Assembly (NCBI GenBank): GCA_963851035.1
Contig: CAWKNY010000009.1
Span: 248,001-312,000, forward strand
Direction of reading: 5' to 3'
Source: DASTFP01 sp963851035
Lineage (GTDB): Bacteria; Verrucomicrobiota; Verrucomicrobiia; Chthoniobacterales; Terrimicrobiaceae
Length of the DNA stretch: 64,000 nucleotides
The translations under genes and the position numbers were made by a program. The notes below the pieces were generated by a model. The model worked only from the letters and a program-made list of their open reading frames with translations. It ran no database searches and was not told where the DNA came from. Below are positions 26,345-34,409 of the stretch, one piece after another. Numbering within the stretch: the stretch's first letter is position 1; the number at the start of each line of letters is the position of its first letter.

Positions 26345-28027
26345 TCATGCCCCGAGCGGCGCCCGTGCGCGACTTCCAGTCAAATACCAGTTCCACAACA
26401 TGAGTGCCGCCACCAGCAACAACCAAACCGGCTCGAGCGATTCGCCGGCCGAGTGCCTCCGGCGCACCGGCTCGAGCAGGTCCGCATCGCTGCGTCCGCT
26501 CGAGGCCACGAGAAAATCCGATTCGCGCGCATCTGAGAACTGCGCCGCTCCATCAAACAAGGGAGTGCCATCGGAGGACTTCCCTGAGAAAAAACCCGGC
26601 AGATCGGGCGCGACAATCGTGCCAATCCCAGCCACCGAGATCCTCTGGCGCGTCTCAACGTTTGCCGCTTCGTAAGCCACCTTCTCTGCACGGCGGGCGG
26701 ACAAGAACCGATAGACCAACAACCCAAAGGCGGGCAGGCGTGCGGCATTCGAATGCCGAATGTCGAAATTGAAAACCAGCTGCGGGAGATTGTCCCGCAT
26801 CCGCATGAAAATGAGCGGCCGGTCACCTTGCCAGAGCAACGGCAGATCGCCTTCGCGATACGCGACCCCAAACGTGTCACGAGCAATAAGGCCCTGCCAG
26901 TTCAGGTTCGTCATCAAGGGATGATTCTCCGCGACAATGAGGCCGGGCAGCAATTTCCCCGGCTTTCCAGAATCCTCAGCAAAAATCATGGCCGCATCGG
27001 AAAACGCCCTTGGGCTTAGCGGATTGGACACTTCAAGCGAAACATCCGGCGTTTCGCTGGGACTGGTCTCCGCCACGGGCTCCGCGATTCGAATCACCTG
27101 GTCAAAAAGGGCCCGAAATCCCTCGCTGTCGTCCGCGCGAATGGCGAGAGTTTTCAATCGAGGCCTGATAATGGGAACTCGATCGTCAAATCCGAATCGA
27201 TCACCTTCGAGTTCAAGGGTCATGCGATCGATTTCAGCAGGGATTTCGCCCGAAAGTTCAACCACCTGACCTGGATTGAGGCGCTCGCTGCGCCAGTCCG
27301 CTTCCCCGGAAATTCGCCAGCGCACTTCGCGAGCTGATCGCCCAAAGTTCTTTAAAAGCGCTGTCCACTTACCCTCGTCGATTCCAACGGCGAGAAATCC
27401 AGCGTTCTCGACCGGTTCACCGACAGCCACCCACGAGACGCCCGCAACCTCCTCCTCCCCCGGCTGATGGTCGGTGAAGTACATTACCGAACCGCTCGGG
27501 CCCGCGAGAGCGCGCGCGATTCGCCTGGCCTCAGCCACATCGTGCAGGCCCAGCGAGGGCTGCCAGGCACGTTCGGCCTGCCGCAGGACGTCGTCCAACT
27601 CGGAGCCGGCCGCCAGTCGGGAGCCATCGGAACGCAAAACGATCCACTGCGTGCGAGCGGCCATCGATGCGATGCGCTTCAATTCGGTAGCAGCCGCGTC
27701 AAGGGTTGGCTTGCGGAACGCGCTCATCGAAGCAGAGGAATCGAATATTGCCACCACGGTCTGGGAGCTACTGGCATCAATCCAGCGAGGCTGAGCAAGA
27801 AGCAGCGCCAGGGCGGTGACGGCGAGAATTTGCACCCAGAATGGCAAAGTGTTTCGGAACTTGCGGATGCGCTTTCCACCCTCGCTCGATGGCAGAACAC
27901 GTTGGACCAAAAACAATGTACTCACAGTCACCTGCCGGGACTTCCGGCGCAGAAAGTGCACCAGGACCACTACGGCAATTCCGCTGAGAGCCAGCAGGCC
28001 CAACGGATTGGCAAAATAAAACCCCAT
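26345..28027 (-). CDS. BatA-like von Willebrand A domain membrane protein
   Basis: A 560-residue protein. The N-terminal BatA module has two membrane helices (about 5-25 and 62-80) around VHFLRRKSRQVTVSTLFL. A vWA-like domain follows whose MIDAS begins DSSASMSAF, satisfying DxSxS. The middle and C-terminal parts are a long periplasmic region with beta-rich and glutamine-amidotransferase-like character, ending in a C-terminal helix (WLLLVAALMLWNWYL). Such proteins often work with MoxR ATPases and partner DUF58 genes; none is visible here. Its own start lies 31 bp from a tRNA-Arg gene on the same strand. Confidence 0.82.
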   Translation of the reverse strand: MGFYFANPLGLLALSGIAVVVLVHFLRRKSRQVTVSTLFLVQRVLPSSEGGKRIRKFRNTLPFWVQILAVTALALLLAQPRWIDASSSQTVVAIFDSSASMSAFRKPTLDAAATELKRIASMAARTQWIVLRSDGSRLAAGSELDDVLRQAERAWQPSLGLHDVAEARRIARALAGPSGSVMYFTDHQPGEEEVAGVSWVAVGEPVENAGFLAVGIDEGKWTALLKNFGRSAREVRWRISGEADWRSERLNPGQVVELSGEIPAEIDRMTLELEGDRFGFDDRVPIIRPRLKTLAIRADDSEGFRALFDQVIRIAEPVAETSPSETPDVSLEVSNPLSPRAFSDAAMIFAEDSGKPGKLLPGLIVAENHPLMTNLNWQGLIARDTFGVAYREGDLPLLWQGDRPLIFMRMRDNLPQLVFNFDIRHSNAARLPAFGLLVYRFLSARRAEKVAYEAANVETRQRISVAGIGTIVAPDLPGFFSGKSSDGTPLFDGAAQFSDARESDFLVASSGRSDADLLEPVRRRHSAGESLEPVWLLLVAALMLWNWYLTGSRARAPLGA

Positions 28028-28058
28028 TCAATGAGCTCCTGTCATGCCGGAAGGATTT

Positions 28059-28131
28059 TGTCCCCAGGTGGAGTCGAACCACCATCTGAGCTTTAGGAGA
28101 GCCCTGCTCTATCCGCTTGAGCTATGAGGAC
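28059..28131 (-). tRNA. tRNA-Arg (CCT)
   Basis: On minus, a 73-base cloverleaf. Acceptor GTCCTCA pairs with TGGGGAC (one G-T), D-arm is AGCTCAAGCGGATAGAGC, and the anticodon stem GGGCT/AGCTC encloses loop CTCCTAA, giving anticodon CCT that reads AGG. The T-arm GTGGTTCGACTCCAC is canonical, with discriminator A. CCA is not encoded. No intron or overlap is present. Confidence 0.95.
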
Positions 28132-28217
28132 GTTGAAAACCTCAAAACCGTATAAGCGGCTTCCGAAATCGTCAACGCAACGATGGGAGCTTCGAGGTCA
28201 ACGCCTTGCCACATGGG

Positions 28218-28604
28218 TCACTCCCGCGCGGCCACGCATTCGATTTCGACATCGAAACCCAGGAGCTGCGCGCCGATTGTGGCGCGGGCGGGCTTCGCCT
28301 CGCCGAAGTAGCGCACATAGACTTCATTCATCTCTTTGAAGTTCTCAGGCGTAAGATTTGAGATATAGACCCTGCAGCTGACGACATCGGAGAGCGAGGC
28401 GCCGCCCGCGGAGAGAACATTCTTGATATTCTCAATAACCAATTCCGTCTGTCGCGCAATGCTGCCACGTTCAATCCTGCCTGTCGCCGGATCAAAGGGC
28501 GTCATGCCGGAGACAAAGAGAAATTCTCCGCGAGCAACAACACCGAGGGAATAGGGACCAAGGGCAGGCGGAGAACCGGGAAAATCTGCTATCGGACTCT
28601 TCAC
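28218..28604 (-). CDS. ridA: RidA-family enamine/imine deaminase
   Basis: A 128-residue YjgF/YER057c/UK114 protein that hydrolyses reactive 2-aminoacrylate and related imines. Family features are PPALGPYSLGV, GEFLFVSGMTPFDP, QTELVIENIKNVL, and the active-site Arg region KPARATIGAQLLGFDVEIECVA. The start is GTG 28604, forming a GTGA overlap with the pseudouridine synthase stop, so both are on one transcript. The tRNA-Arg gene lies downstream. Confidence 0.92.
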   Translation of the reverse strand: MKSPIADFPGSPPALGPYSLGVVARGEFLFVSGMTPFDPATGRIERGSIARQTELVIENIKNVLSAGGASLSDVVSCRVYISNLTPENFKEMNEVYVRYFGEAKPARATIGAQLLGFDVEIECVAARE

Positions 28605-29308
28605 GTCCCTTTTGTACCCTCGCCCCTCAAAAGCGCAACCTCGCGCTGGTCCAGGACGCGCCATTGCCCGGGCGGGAGGCTCCCCAACGTCAGTCGGCCG
28701 ATGCGCGTGCGAACAAGGCGCTTCACCTCGTAGCCGAGCTTCAAGAACATCAGCCGAATCTGACGCTTCAATCCCTGACGAAGAACCACATTGACCAAAG
28801 TCGGAGCGACGATTCGGACTCGCTCGGCGCGGGTACGGCCGCTTTCGATGACGATGCCCCGCAAAAGCCTCGGAAGCTTCTCGGGATCAAATGGCTTATC
28901 AAGAAGAACTTCATATTCCTTTTCCACCTCGTGCGCTGGATGGGTTAGACGGTGGGCAAGGGAACCGTCGTTGGTGAGCAAAATCAATCCCTCGCTATCC
29001 TTGTCGAGCCGTCCGACATGGAAGAGCCGTCCGAAGTGGCCCGGCACAAAATCAAAGATGGTCGTCCGCTTCCGTTCATCGGAGCGCGTGCAAACGACGC
29101 CCTTTGGTTTGTGCAAAAGAAGGTAGGCCGCGCGCGCCGGCCGCGGCGGGGGCTTTCCGGCGACTCGAACATCGTCGCCGGGCTTCACGATGGTCGCAAG
29201 ATCCCGAACGAAATGCCCATTGATCGAAATCTTGCCGTCTCTGATCAGGGCCTCGCAAGCCCGGCGGGATCCAAAGCCCGCTGCGGCCAGGAAACGGTTC
29301 AGGCGCAT
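28601..29308 (-). CDS. rRNA pseudouridine synthase, RluB/RsuA family
   Basis: A 235-residue enzyme. The S4-like RNA-binding domain (MRLNRFLAAAGFGSRRACE) is followed by the pseudouridine synthase core with catalytic Asp in HVGRLDKDSEGLILLTND. KEYEV and the C-terminal GLKRQIRLMFLKLGYEV region are typical of the family. It isomerises uridine in rRNA, probably the large subunit (RluB-like). The exact site cannot be assigned by eye. ATG 29308 starts the S4 domain; an upstream ATG adds 27 residues without homology. It sits 49 bp after the small basic protein gene. Confidence 0.92.
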   Translation of the reverse strand: MRLNRFLAAAGFGSRRACEALIRDGKISINGHFVRDLATIVKPGDDVRVAGKPPPRPARAAYLLLHKPKGVVCTRSDERKRTTIFDFVPGHFGRLFHVGRLDKDSEGLILLTNDGSLAHRLTHPAHEVEKEYEVLLDKPFDPEKLPRLLRGIVIESGRTRAERVRIVAPTLVNVVLRQGLKRQIRLMFLKLGYEVKRLVRTRIGRLTLGSLPPGQWRVLDQREVALLRGEGTKGT

Positions 29309-29357
29309 TGCCGCGCGATGCACGGTGGGCGACAGCCAGGAGCTTGTCGCCGGCGAG

Positions 29358-29513
29358 TCATTCTTCGGGCTTTGTCTTGGGCAATCCAATCACACGCTGG
29401 CCCTCTTTAAACTGGCCGCGCTTTTTCATCAGCTCGACCCGCTCAAAGCGCTTCAGAACGCTGCGCTTGGCTTTGATGGCGCCCTTGCCCTTCAGGCTGG
29501 GATGTTGACTCAT
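29358..29513 (-). CDS. Small basic protein of the Verrucomicrobia/Chlamydiae type
   Basis: A 51-residue, Lys/Arg-rich protein opening MSQHPSLKGKGAIKAKR, with core LKRFERVELMKKRGQFKEG and ending LPKTKPEE. This matches a short conserved protein known mainly from Verrucomicrobia and Chlamydiae, thought to act at the ribosome or rRNA; that role is not proven. It lies directly upstream of the rRNA pseudouridine synthase, consistent with a ribosome-linked job. It is a useful lineage marker for the window. Confidence 0.88.
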   Translation of the reverse strand: MSQHPSLKGKGAIKAKRSVLKRFERVELMKKRGQFKEGQRVIGLPKTKPEE

Positions 29514-30732
29514 AGGGGCGCAAAATCTGGATCAAATCCCCGCAAAAGCAACCCAAATCGATCCACCAGACTCTTGTGTGGCGCCCGACTGGTCCAAACA
29601 GCCCCGCTCCAACTCCAGCCATTTCGGAAACCTTTTCTGACCTTCGGCTAAACGGCTTCCGCTCTCCCACAGCATGCGTCCTCCCGGAGCTTGAGTCGCT
29701 GACCGCTCGACTCGATCGGTATCGCGCATACGCTTGTCGTGAACCGAGTCCGCCAAAGGTTGAAACAAACTCTCAGTGCGCAAAGTGGCCGAAAAACCCT
29801 TGGTTTTGGCGTCCATGGCCGGAATTTAGACAGAAAGCCAAAAAATTTGCGAGACAAGGATGTCGAGATAAAAGTTGTCCCTGAAGGGGCTTTCGCGGGG
29901 ACCAAAGAGAAACCTATTCAAGTCGAAAAAGGTAAACCCGTGGCGGACGACACAGCAGATCAAGGTGGCGGCCAAAACTGAACCCTCTTTCGTCACGGCT
30001 TCGGGAAATCGCGAGCTTGATCATGCGAGCATATCTCGCGCGTTCTCGTGAAAGCTGGAGCTCAGCAAATCGAAGACGCTGAATGCTCCAGTGCCAACGT
30101 GGCTTGGCACAGCAGGAGAGCAAACTTACCAGACAAGTCACTTGTGAGCCCGCAGTCCCACTCGTGAACTTAGCCGACCAAATGGAGAGCCGAGGATCCG
30201 CGCGCTAAGGTCGCCATCAGGCCCGCGCAGCTCCTCTTCGCCACGGCGAGAGCTTCACGTTGGATGGACGGCGTGAAAGCTTCCCGAGTTTGGGGTCGAC
30301 CTTCAGACCCCTTTGCCTTCAAGCGCTAAACGGGGACCTATCCTACGGAATCAGGATCCAGCAGAACCGCTCCCGACGCTGATTCCCAGCCGGAGCTCGC
30401 GGTGCATTCGAAACTGCGCCGGGAAGGTTCTTCGATTGGCAGAGGGTTTCACGAGCAAAGACAGGCGGTTGGCACAACCGCCTCCACGACAAAAAAAGCA
30501 GAGCCGCGTGTGGTCGAAAGATCTCCTCTGGTTTTCAATCGTGTTCCACCCTGTCGATCTGCGGCTTGCAAGGTCGCTCGGCAATCACGATGAATTTGGC
30601 GATTCGATCCCTCGCGACGAAAAGAGTCGCGGGCGTGTCCATTATGCACAAGCTCGTTCGTTGTAATTCCGAAAAAAGAGGCCCTGGTGATACCTTTACC
30701 GGAGCGTCTCCCAACCAGAAAGGAACACAACA
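29514..30732. other. Gene-poor intergenic region
   Basis: About 1.2 kb without a recognisable gene. An open frame at 29739-29981 (plus, 80 codons) has a moderately polar C-terminus (VEIKVVPEGAFAGTKEKP) but no identifiable domain or ribosome site. The left end should carry the promoter for the minus-strand small basic protein gene. One strong hairpin is listed at 30463-30483. A plausible ribosome site (AGAAAGGAAC) precedes the YciI gene at 30733. Confidence 0.45.
30463..30483. repeat. Strong 9-bp hairpin
   Basis: AGGCGGTTG-GCA-CAACCGCCT is a perfect 9-bp stem with a 3-base loop in noncoding DNA. No T run follows on either strand, so it may be a transcription-end structure, part of an RNA, or a single REP-like unit. 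Confidence 0.45.
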
Positions 30733-31167
30733 ATGCGAGTCATGGTGATGATCAAGGCGACGAGGAACTCTGAGGCCGGCGTGATGCCCAGCGAGAAGTT
30801 GCTCGCCGAGATGGGCAAGTTCAACGAGGAGCTGGTGAAGGCTGGCGTCATGCTGGCTGGGGAGGGCCTTCACCCGAGCAGCAGGGGCAAGCGCGTGCGG
30901 TTCTCGGGCGGGAAGAAGAGCGTCACCGATGGTCCGTTCGCCGAAACGACAGCAGCTCGTCGCCGGCTTCTGGATTTGGCAGGTAAAGTCGATGGAGGGG
31001 GCCGTCGAGTGGGTGCGCCGTTGCCCAGACCCATGCCCGGTGAGGAGGCGGAGATCGAGATTCGCCCGATCTTTGAGGCGGAGGACTTCGGCAACGAGTT
31101 CACGCCGGAGCTGCGCGAACAGGAAGCGCGTGTGCGCGCCGAGCTCGAGCGGCAACGCGCGTCGTGA
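30733..31167 (+). CDS. YciI/DGPF-family protein with an out-of-frame central segment
   Basis: A 144-codon frame. The N-terminus (MRVMVMIKATRNSEAG to SVTDGPFAET) and C-terminus (MPGEEAEIEIRPIFEAEDFG to the end) match YciI/PhnB-linked DGPF proteins. The 30 or so residues between are nonsense (RRRLLDLAGKVDGGGRRV). The expected sequence (LVAGFWIWQVKSMEGAVEWV) is present in the next frame from about 30950 to 31030. An inserted base near 30948 and a lost base near 31030 therefore cancel out. The frame stays open but the core strand and helix are scrambled, so activity is doubtful. DGPF proteins often sit beside ECF sigma factors; none is seen here. Confidence 0.75.
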   Translation: MRVMVMIKATRNSEAGVMPSEKLLAEMGKFNEELVKAGVMLAGEGLHPSSRGKRVRFSGGKKSVTDGPFAETTAARRRLLDLAGKVDGGGRRVGAPLPRPMPGEEAEIEIRPIFEAEDFGNEFTPELREQEARVRAELERQRAS

Positions 31168-31290
31168 CGCGTGGAGGGTGATCGGCGGTCAAGGGAGCAG
31201 CGCTGGACAAGGCCCGGGCTCCCAGACGACCGAAAAGAATATCGGATTGCGACCAGAGCGTTCTTGGTCGTATTGGATACCCGAAGAAAT

Positions 31291-31833
31291 CTACACCAAG
31301 CCAAGCTTCATCCGTCCCTCTTCGCTGATCATTGACTGGTTCCAAGGGGGCTCCCAGACCAGTTCGACCTCGGCGTCGTCAACCCCTTCGATAGCGAGAA
31401 TCTTCTGACGGGCGTCCGCGGCAATGGCGGGACCCATTCCGCAGCCAGGAGCTGTGAGCGTCATGCGCACAACCACGGAGGTCCCTCCCGATTCCGATGT
31501 ATTCACACGGCAGTCGTAGATGAGGCCGAGATCAACCACATTCACCGGAATTTCCGGGTCGAAAACGGTTTTGAGCTGCATCCAGACCGCCTCCTCCGCG
31601 GGGCCTTCATGCTTCCTGGGCACTTCGCTGGGCGCAAGCGGATCAAAACCGAGCGCGTCGCCATCGTTGAGTTCGATGCGGGCGAGCCCGCCGGGTGTCG
31701 CCACTGTGTACGTTCCACCCAGCGATTGGGTGATGATCACTTTCATTCCTTCGGGAAGGACGACCGGATGCCCACTGGGAATTTGGATCGCGTCGCAGTC
31801 CCGGGTCAGGGAAATTTCTCGATTTTCATTCAT
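31291..31833 (-). CDS. sufT: Fe-S cluster assembly protein SufT
   Basis: A 180-residue protein with a DUF59/MIP18 domain (about 80-175): FDPEIPVNVVDLGLIYD, MTLTAPGCGMGP with the conserved Cys, and VELVWEPPWNQ. The N-terminal extension (SGHPVVLPEGMKVIITQ, GGTYTV) is typical of SufT. It acts in maturing Fe-S proteins rather than building the cluster. It is the last gene of rhodanese-like/sufU/sufT, coupled by ATGA to sufU (31830-31833). An upstream in-frame ATG would overlap sufU by 43 codons and is rejected. Confidence 0.92.
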   Translation of the reverse strand: MNENREISLTRDCDAIQIPSGHPVVLPEGMKVIITQSLGGTYTVATPGGLARIELNDGDALGFDPLAPSEVPRKHEGPAEEAVWMQLKTVFDPEIPVNVVDLGLIYDCRVNTSESGGTSVVVRMTLTAPGCGMGPAIAADARQKILAIEGVDDAEVELVWEPPWNQSMISEEGRMKLGLV

Positions 31834-32285
31834 GACTGGAACTTGATTTTGACGCTTTTCGGCGCAGCGAACTGATCGAGAAGAGTTGGAGCTTGGGTGG
31901 GCTGAGGCGCTGTCTCGCCGGTGAGCGCGTTGCGCAGTGCACCTTCCACGAGCTGGGCGCAATGGATTTTCATCGGAGGTAGTTTGCCAAGGGGAGAAGC
32001 CAGTTCTTCTCCGGACATGGCCAGGGCTTCGGAAGGAGTTTTGCCCCGGATGAGCTCGGTGGCCACACTGGCGACCGCGATGGCCGTCTGGCAGCCGAAT
32101 GCTTGGAAGGTTGCCTTATCGATGACCTTGTGACCGTTCTCCTCCTTGAACTTCACCCACATCCGCAGCATATCGCCGCAATTCTCACTGCCGACAGTTC
32201 CCACGGCATCCGCTCCCGCCATTTCGCCCAGATTTTGCGGATCCTGCATGGCCGCCTGAATTTTTGCTTCGAGATCGTCGTTCAT
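31830..32285 (-). CDS. sufU: Fe-S cluster scaffold, IscU/SufU type
   Basis: A 151-residue NifU-N/IscU fold. The three cluster-ligand cysteines are visible: Cys36 (ENCGD, with Asp38), Cys65 (FGCQTAI) and Cys109 (IHCAQL). After the fold comes an Ala/Pro/Thr-rich tail of about 25 residues. It receives sulfur from a desulfurase (SufS, not in this window) and builds 2Fe-2S or 4Fe-4S clusters. Both ends overlap neighbours by ATGA, so the three-gene operon is tightly coupled. No SufBCD genes are visible, which may lie elsewhere. Confidence 0.93.
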   Translation of the reverse strand: MNDDLEAKIQAAMQDPQNLGEMAGADAVGTVGSENCGDMLRMWVKFKEENGHKVIDKATFQAFGCQTAIAVASVATELIRGKTPSEALAMSGEELASPLGKLPPMKIHCAQLVEGALRNALTGETAPQPTQAPTLLDQFAAPKSVKIKFQS

Positions 32286-32815
32286 TCGAGTGTGTAGCGC
32301 GGCAAAGTCGAATCTACCTGGACGCTCCAGGCATCAATCCCGCCACGAAGGCATTTGATGTTGGTGAAGCCATGGCCGGCGAAGTATGCGGCAGCATCGA
32401 GGGATCGCGATCCGTTGTGATCGAGGATGACGAGCAGATCGTCCTTCGGTTTCGTGGCAAGCACCTCTTGCAACCGGCCCTGATCGAGGAATTGTGCGCC
32501 CTCGACATGCACCGCGTCGTACTCTTCCCGGGTCCGAATGTCGAGAAGCTCCACGCCCCCTGTTTCGAGGAGATCCTTCACCTCCTGGGGAGAAATCATC
32601 ACGCGCTCATCCTGTTCCCAAGCCCGACGAACGCTTTCGAGCACTTCCTCCGGATCAAGGCCGTCATTCCGCTGGCAGACCTCGGCGAGGGTCTCGTCAG
32701 GTCTGAATCCGCAGCTGGCGCAGCCGCCGACGTGGTAATTTCGAAACAAAGCGCGCTGAGCGCCCGGGTAGGTCTCCAGAAGCTCAGCCATGGTCATGTC
32801 TGCCGTCGATGTCAT
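32282..32815 (-). CDS. DUF1858-like plus rhodanese-like protein lacking the catalytic Cys
   Basis: A 177-residue protein. Residues about 5-65 resemble the small helical DUF1858-type module with a CxxC (GGCASCGF). Residues about 75-175 are a rhodanese fold (VELLDIRTREEYDAVHVEGA, FAGHGFTNIKCLRGGIDAW). The active-site loop, normally CxxGxRS, reads DHNGSRS, so the persulfide-carrying Cys is Asp. It is therefore unlikely to transfer sulfane sulfur through the rhodanese loop; the N-terminal CxxC might substitute or bind metal. First gene of the sufU-sufT operon, divergent from psd. Confidence 0.85.
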   Translation of the reverse strand: MTSTADMTMAELLETYPGAQRALFRNYHVGGCASCGFRPDETLAEVCQRNDGLDPEEVLESVRRAWEQDERVMISPQEVKDLLETGGVELLDIRTREEYDAVHVEGAQFLDQGRLQEVLATKPKDDLLVILDHNGSRSLDAAAYFAGHGFTNIKCLRGGIDAWSVQVDSTLPRYTLE

Positions 32816-32892
32816 CTCCGTCAGACTACCCGCCTGCAGGCCGATTTCAACTATGGGCTAGCCGCCGCCCTTTTCAGATTTATCATAGCCGG

Positions 32893-33534
32893 ATGAAATC
32901 TCGTGCGTTGAATGAGGCTCGCTGGATCCTGGGAATCCTGGCAGCCTGCTGCGCCGTTTCGGTCGGTTTGTTTCCGCCCGCTTTCATTGTGTTCGCCGGG
33001 CTCCTCGTATTCTCGCTCTATTTTTTTCGCGATCCCGAGCGCCGTCCGCCGAGTGATGAGGCCCTTGCGGTCTCGCCTGCGGACGGGATAGTGGTAGAAG
33101 TCAAGGAGACTGGTGAGGACGAGCTTATCAAGGACCGGGTGAAACGCATTGCGATCTTCCTCTCCATATTCGACGTTCATGTGAACAGGGCGCCCATCGC
33201 GGGCGAGATTACCCACTCAGAACCAATGACCGGCCGGTTCCTTGACGCTCGAAACCCGTCCAGCTCGGAGGTTAACGCGCGCCGCACGTGGGCAATTCGG
33301 GGACAGGGCATGACGGTCGTCGTGCGCCAGATCGCCGGTGCCATCGCACGAAGGATCTGTGCGTGGAAACAAGTCGGTGACTTGGTGCAAAGGGGCGAAC
33401 GCTTTGGAATGATTCGCTTCGGGTCGCGCACCGAGGTTGACCTGCCCGTTGAATCAGAGATTCTCGTCAAACCCGGAGACAGGGTGCGAGGCGGCGAAAC
33501 GGCCATCGCACGGTTGAGCGCCAGTCAGGGATGA
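32893..33534 (+). CDS. psd: Phosphatidylserine decarboxylase, short type
   Basis: A 213-residue membrane-associated proenzyme. N-terminal hydrophobic segments (about 10-48) precede YFFRDPER, VSPADGIVV, the SIFDVHVNRAP motif with its His, and the autocleavage region MIRFGSRTEVDLP, where self-cleavage at Gly-Ser makes the pyruvoyl group. It converts phosphatidylserine to phosphatidylethanolamine. Its stop overlaps the pssA ATG (ATGA, 33531-33534), so both steps of PE synthesis are coupled, with the later enzyme encoded first. ATG 32893 is preferred; a longer frame upstream overlaps the divergent Fe-S gene. Confidence 0.94.
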   Translation: MKSRALNEARWILGILAACCAVSVGLFPPAFIVFAGLLVFSLYFFRDPERRPPSDEALAVSPADGIVVEVKETGEDELIKDRVKRIAIFLSIFDVHVNRAPIAGEITHSEPMTGRFLDARNPSSSEVNARRTWAIRGQGMTVVVRQIAGAIARRICAWKQVGDLVQRGERFGMIRFGSRTEVDLPVESEILVKPGDRVRGGETAIARLSASQG

Positions 33535-34346
33535 ACGCTAACGAAGAACCAAAGATTTATCTCCTGCCAAACCTGATGACGGCAGGAAACCTCTTCTGCG
33601 GCTTTGCGGCCGTCCTGCGAATCATTGAGGCCGCGCTGGTGATCCAGCAGGGAGGATCAGCCGTGGTCCTGTATCACCAGGCGCTCACCTTCATTCTCGG
33701 TGCCTGCGTATTCGACCTCCTCGACGGACGCCTTGCCCGGCTCGGCGGCAACGAGAGTCCGTTTGGCCGCGAGTTCGACTCGCTGGCAGACGTCGTGTCC
33801 TTTGGGATTGCGCCGGCCCTGCTCGTTTACCAGATCGTGCTTCGCGACTTCCATCGCACCGGTTGGTTGATCGCTTTTGTTTACCTCCTATGCGGTGCGC
33901 TCCGGCTGGCGCGATTCAACTGCTATGCCAACGCAAAGAACGGCAGGCCCGCCGAAGATTTTATCGGCTTCCCAATCCCTGCGGCGGCCGGTCTCATCGC
34001 ATCGCTCACCCTGTTCATGCTTTGGCTGGAGGAAGGTGCGAAGGAAATTGGTATTTGGAAGTATGCGCTGGCCGGCCTGATGTTGTTCCTTTCGTTCATG
34101 ATGTTCAGCCGCGTGCGCTATCCCAGCTTTAAGGGTCTCGGCTGGCGAACCCAACGCTCGATTCCAAGATTTCTGCTCATCATCGTCGTTCTGGTGTTCA
34201 GCGCGATGTTCTACGAGTGGATGCCCGCCCTGCTCTTCGTGACATTCCTTCTCTACGGCTTCGTGAGGCCGTTCATTTCAAAGGCGTTGCGCCGTGAACT
34301 TGAAGAAGAGGAGGAGGAACAAATCAACGAAGAATCGGCCAAGTAG
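33531..34346 (+). CDS. pssA: CDP-diacylglycerol-serine O-phosphatidyltransferase
   Basis: A 271-residue integral membrane enzyme with about eight helices. The CDP-alcohol phosphotransferase signature is complete: DGRLARLGGNESPFG then REFDSLAD, giving DGxxAR-G-D-D. It makes phosphatidylserine from CDP-diacylglycerol and serine, feeding Psd. The C-terminus is an unusually acidic tail (LEEEEEEQINEE). It converges with hppA, with 63 bp between stops and no clear hairpin. Confidence 0.95.
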   Translation: MNANEEPKIYLLPNLMTAGNLFCGFAAVLRIIEAALVIQQGGSAVVLYHQALTFILGACVFDLLDGRLARLGGNESPFGREFDSLADVVSFGIAPALLVYQIVLRDFHRTGWLIAFVYLLCGALRLARFNCYANAKNGRPAEDFIGFPIPAAAGLIASLTLFMLWLEEGAKEIGIWKYALAGLMLFLSFMMFSRVRYPSFKGLGWRTQRSIPRFLLIIVVLVFSAMFYEWMPALLFVTFLLYGFVRPFISKALRRELEEEEEEQINEESAK

Positions 34347-34409
34347 CCGCATGTTCGACGATCGCCCGGCCGCTATTGAAGTTGCGCCGTTGGAGCGGAC
34401 GAGCTCAGC

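Noticed and set aside
28571..28600. RidA translation from the upstream in-frame ATG at 28664
   Set aside because: The extra 20 residues lie inside the pseudouridine synthase gene, while GTG 28604 gives a GTGA coupling and the family start.
29739..29981. 80-codon plus-strand frame
   Set aside because: No recognised domain, no ribosome site and no neighbour logic; kept only as a mention in the intergenic entry.
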